DNA of 64,000 bases, from assembly GCF_903181435.1 (NCBI RefSeq), contig NZ_CAEUHO010000001.1:2604001-2668000 (forward strand), given 5' to 3'. The number at the start of each line of letters is the position of its first letter. The stretch's first letter is position 1. A program made the translations under genes and the position numbers. This document shows positions 61,349-64,000 of this stretch, piece by piece. The notes beneath the pieces were generated by a model, which made no database searches, was not told the DNA's origin, and saw only the letters and a program-made list of their open reading frames with translations. The DNA comes from Bacteroides acidifaciens (GTDB lineage: Bacteria > Bacteroidota > Bacteroidia > Bacteroidales > Bacteroidaceae).

Positions 61349-62536
61349 ATGAAACGGTCTTTTTTACATATAGTTTTTTCTTTTTGCCTGTTGCTCCTGC
61401 CCTTCGAACAAACAACTGCCAACAGCAATGACTCCATCCGCCTCAGCCTGCTGACCTGTGCCCCCGGAGAAGAGATATATTCCCTATTCGGACACACAGC
61501 TATCCGCTACGAAAATCCTTCACAAGGCATCGATGTTGTGTTCAATTACGGATTATTCAGTTTCAACACCCCCAATTTCATTCTCCGTTTTTCACTTGGA
61601 GAGACAGACTACCAGCTGGGGGCGACTGATTATTCCCATTTTGCAGGAGAATACGCCTTTTTCGGACGCAGCGTATGGCAACAGACTTTAAACCTGACTA
61701 ATAAAGAGAAAGTCGAATTAATCCGCTTACTGCAAGAAAACTACCGCCCCGAAAACCGAGTGTACCGTTATAATTTCTTTTACGATAATTGTGCAACCCG
61801 CCCCCGCGACAAGATAGAGGAAAGCATCGCAGGGAAAGTGATTTATCCGGGAGAGCCACAGGACGGTTCTCATTCTTTCCGTGACATTGTACATCAATAT
61901 TGCAAAGGACATCCGTGGGCACGCTTCGGCATTGATTTATGTATCGGAAGTGAAGCAGACCAGCCTATCACACAACGACAGATGATGTTTGCACCTTTTT
62001 ATCTGATGGACGCTTTCGCCGGCGCACAGATTAAGAACGATTCCATCCAACGTCCGCTTGCCGAAGCCACCGAACTGGTGGTAGACGCAGCTCCCGAACC
62101 GGATGAAAGTGCTTGGATACCCACCCCGCTACAATGCGCGTTACTATTATTCATACTAACAGCCGGCGCTACCATCTACGGTATCCGGCGGAGAACTGGA
62201 TTATGGGGAATCGACCTGTTTCTCTTTGGTGCAGCAGGTATCGTGGGATGCGTCCTTGCTTTTCTTGCCCTCTTCTCCGAACATCCGGCTGTCAGCTCCA
62301 ATTTCTTGTTACTGGTGTTCCATCCAGGGCAACTTCTTTTCCTTCCATACATCATTTATTGTGACCGAAAAAAGAAGAGATGTTGGTATCTGACCCTAAA
62401 TCTGGTCGTTTTAACACTTTTTATAGTGCTTTTTCCACTAATTCCGCAAAGATTTGACTTTGCTGTTGTACCTTTGGCACTCTGTTTGCTGATACGTTCA
62501 GCGAGCAACTTAATAGTGACATCTAAAAAGAAATAA
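61349..62536 (+). CDS. Lnb N-terminal-domain (DUF4105) membrane protein
   Basis: The 395-residue protein has a signal peptide, a DUF4105/Lnb N-terminal domain (about 25-220) with SLFGHTAIRYENP and the conserved NFFYDNCATRPRD, whose Cys and His are likely catalytic, then four C-terminal TM helices. The Lnb N-domain name comes from lacto-N-biosidase maturation; its function in Bacteroides is unproven. The stop overlaps the next start codon as TAATG. Confidence 0.88.
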   Translation: MKRSFLHIVFSFCLLLLPFEQTTANSNDSIRLSLLTCAPGEEIYSLFGHTAIRYENPSQGIDVVFNYGLFSFNTPNFILRFSLGETDYQLGATDYSHFAGEYAFFGRSVWQQTLNLTNKEKVELIRLLQENYRPENRVYRYNFFYDNCATRPRDKIEESIAGKVIYPGEPQDGSHSFRDIVHQYCKGHPWARFGIDLCIGSEADQPITQRQMMFAPFYLMDAFAGAQIKNDSIQRPLAEATELVVDAAPEPDESAWIPTPLQCALLLFILTAGATIYGIRRRTGLWGIDLFLFGAAGIVGCVLAFLALFSEHPAVSSNFLLLVFHPGQLLFLPYIIYCDRKKKRCWYLTLNLVVLTLFIVLFPLIPQRFDFAVVPLALCLLIRSASNLIVTSKKK

Positions 62537-64000
62537 TGAAAGGACTACTAACTTCCCTTATCACCGTACTTACCTTCACAGGGCTACAAGCTCAGTCGCT
62601 TCCTACTGCCCCTAAACTCGTAGTAGGACTGACGATTGACCAACTACGTACGGACTACCTGGAAGCATTTTCGTCACTCTACGGCGAAAAAGGCTTCAAG
62701 CGTTTATGGAAAGAGGGAAGAGTATTCTATAATGCCCAATATACTTTCAGCGGTGTAGACCGTTCTTCGGCCATAGCCGCCATTTACAGCGGCACGACTC
62801 CTTCCATAAACGGAATCATTTCCAAACGATGGATGGATGCGTCTACCCTGCGCCCTGTCAACAGCACGGACGATACGGCATTCATGGGCTATTATACAGA
62901 CCAAACGTGCTCACCTGCCAAATTACTGACTTCCACCATTGCCGACGAGCTCAAAATTGCGACTCAAGGCAAAGGACTTGTATATGCCATTGCCCCCAAA
63001 TGTGACGCAGCGATTTTTGCTGCCGGACATGCCGGGAACGGTGCTTTTTGGATTAATCCAAATACGGGAAAATGGAGCGGAACCACTTATTATGGAGAAT
63101 TTCCCTGGTGGGCAAGCCAGTACAATGACCGCCAAGCTGTCGATTTCCGTATTGCAAACATGACTTGGGAACCTGTTTTTCCACGTGGAATGTACACTTT
63201 CCTGCCAGATTGGCGGGATATGGTTTTCAAATATAAATTTGACGATGACCGTAACAATAAGTACCGACGTTTCATCACAAGCCCTTTTGTGAACGATGAA
63301 GTAAACGCTCTTGCCGAAGAAGCACTGAACAAAAGTTCAATCGGCATGGATGACATTACTGACTTATTGGCACTAACCTACTATGCTGGCAACTATGCAC
63401 ATAAATCCGTACAGGAATGTGCCATGGAAATGCAGGATACGTATGTACGCCTCGACCGCAGCATTGCTAACCTGCTCGAATTGCTCGACAAGAAAGTAGG
63501 TCTGCAAAATGTACTTCTTTTCGTCACTTCCACCGGATATACGGATAGTGAATCAGCCGATTCGGGACTTTATAAGATTCCCGGCGGAGAGTTCTATCTC
63601 AACCGTTGCGCAGCTTTGTTAAATATGTACCTGATGGCTACATATGGTGAAGGCAAGTACGTGGAAACGTATCATAACCAGCAGATTTACCTCAACCATA
63701 AGTTGCTGGAACAAAAGCAACTGAACCTGACGGAAGTACAAGAGAAGTCCGCCGAATTCCTCATGCAATTCAGCGGGGTGAACGAAGCGTATTCCGCCAA
63801 CAGACTTTTACTGGGTTCATGGACACCGGAAATTTACAAGATACGTAACGGATACCATCGCAAACGTTCGGGCGACCTGGTGATTGACGTCCTTCCCGGG
63901 TGGACTATGGTGGACGAAAACACCAGTGAAAGCAAAGTAGTACGCCATTCATTTATACCTTCACCGCTGATTTTCATCGGTCACTCGGTGAAACCGGCTA
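62536..64000 (+). CDS. Alkaline phosphatase-fold phosphodiesterase-like protein (3' end outside window)
   Basis: The frame is open from the ATG at 62536 to the window end (488 codons). A signal peptide ends near LQAQ. The start of the fold, VVGLTIDQLRTDYL, matches type I phosphodiesterase/alkaline phosphatase proteins. The usual nucleophile region reads GVDRSSAIAAIYSGTTPS, with Ser where PafA-type enzymes have Thr. The usual SDHG-type metal site appears as VTSTGYTDSESADSG, lacking the Asp-His pair. It may be an inactive or altered member. It is translationally coupled to the Lnb gene. Confidence 0.85.
   Translation, partial: MKGLLTSLITVLTFTGLQAQSLPTAPKLVVGLTIDQLRTDYLEAFSSLYGEKGFKRLWKEGRVFYNAQYTFSGVDRSSAIAAIYSGTTPSINGIISKRWMDASTLRPVNSTDDTAFMGYYTDQTCSPAKLLTSTIADELKIATQGKGLVYAIAPKCDAAIFAAGHAGNGAFWINPNTGKWSGTTYYGEFPWWASQYNDRQAVDFRIANMTWEPVFPRGMYTFLPDWRDMVFKYKFDDDRNNKYRRFITSPFVNDEVNALAEEALNKSSIGMDDITDLLALTYYAGNYAHKSVQECAMEMQDTYVRLDRSIANLLELLDKKVGLQNVLLFVTSTGYTDSESADSGLYKIPGGEFYLNRCAALLNMYLMATYGEGKYVETYHNQQIYLNHKLLEQKQLNLTEVQEKSAEFLMQFSGVNEAYSANRLLLGSWTPEIYKIRNGYHRKRSGDLVIDVLPGWTMVDENTSESKVVRHSFIPSPLIFIGHSVKPA

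Overview
The window is chromosomal DNA of a gut Bacteroides close to, but not the same as, B. thetaiotaomicron. The evidence is the recurring Bacteroides -7 promoter box (TAnnTTTG), a Ser-type sulfatase, a GH84 O-GlcNAcase very like the B. thetaiotaomicron enzyme (from memory of that protein), a SusD-like lipoprotein, several Bacteroidetes-only families (DUF4831, DUF4837, DUF6078, Lnb/DUF4105) and a tmRNA tag reading GETNYALAA.

Layout. 1-9.5 kb: sulfatase, pyridoxamine-type kinase, a Sel1-repeat protein with an unknown partner, a lutABC-like lactate-oxidation operon, queE-queD (queuosine precursor), a DUF454 membrane protein and a nucleosidase. 9.6-14.5 kb: coiled-coil protein, zapA and rny (RNase Y), then cutC and a sodium-pump decarboxylase beta subunit with a one-TM partner. 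14.6-22.4 kb: secreted proteins (transglutaminase-like lipoprotein, C1 peptidase, heparinase II/III-type lyase) plus a 45-codon gene with its own promoter and terminator. 22.4-30.2 kb is the rearranged part: a dinB/rpn divergent pair is present twice as a near-identical ~1.37-1.39 kb repeat, and between the copies lies an insert with a dinB stub, a candidate structured RNA, a small membrane protein, a BACON/SusD-like fusion lipoprotein and an IS1182-like remnant. The tmRNA gene follows. 30.4-37.9 kb: DUF6078 gene followed by an array of 22-bp dyad repeats, GH3 glycosidase, lactonase, a MITE-like palindrome, GH84. 37.9-43.8 kb: housekeeping (B3/B4 protein, pgeF, obgE, adk, hpt, nnr). 43.9-47 kb: DUF4831, small membrane protein, PqqD-like protein, MFS carrier. 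47.2-53.4 kb: an apparent seven-gene operon rlmN-DUF4837-pdxA-sigma54 activator-lptE-TPR-secG. 53.5-61.2 kb: an envelope operon coaX-OMP-TPR-lptC-CNNM/CorC-PpiD-like foldase. 61.3 kb to the end: Lnb-type membrane protein and a truncated phosphodiesterase-fold protein.

Most of the window is ordinary core genome. The most unusual parts are the rpn-associated duplication with its insert (23.2-29.4 kb), the long nested stem-loop RNA candidate at 24.76-24.96 kb, and the 22-bp dyad array at 30.85-31.02 kb. All family assignments come from reading motifs; no database search was run.
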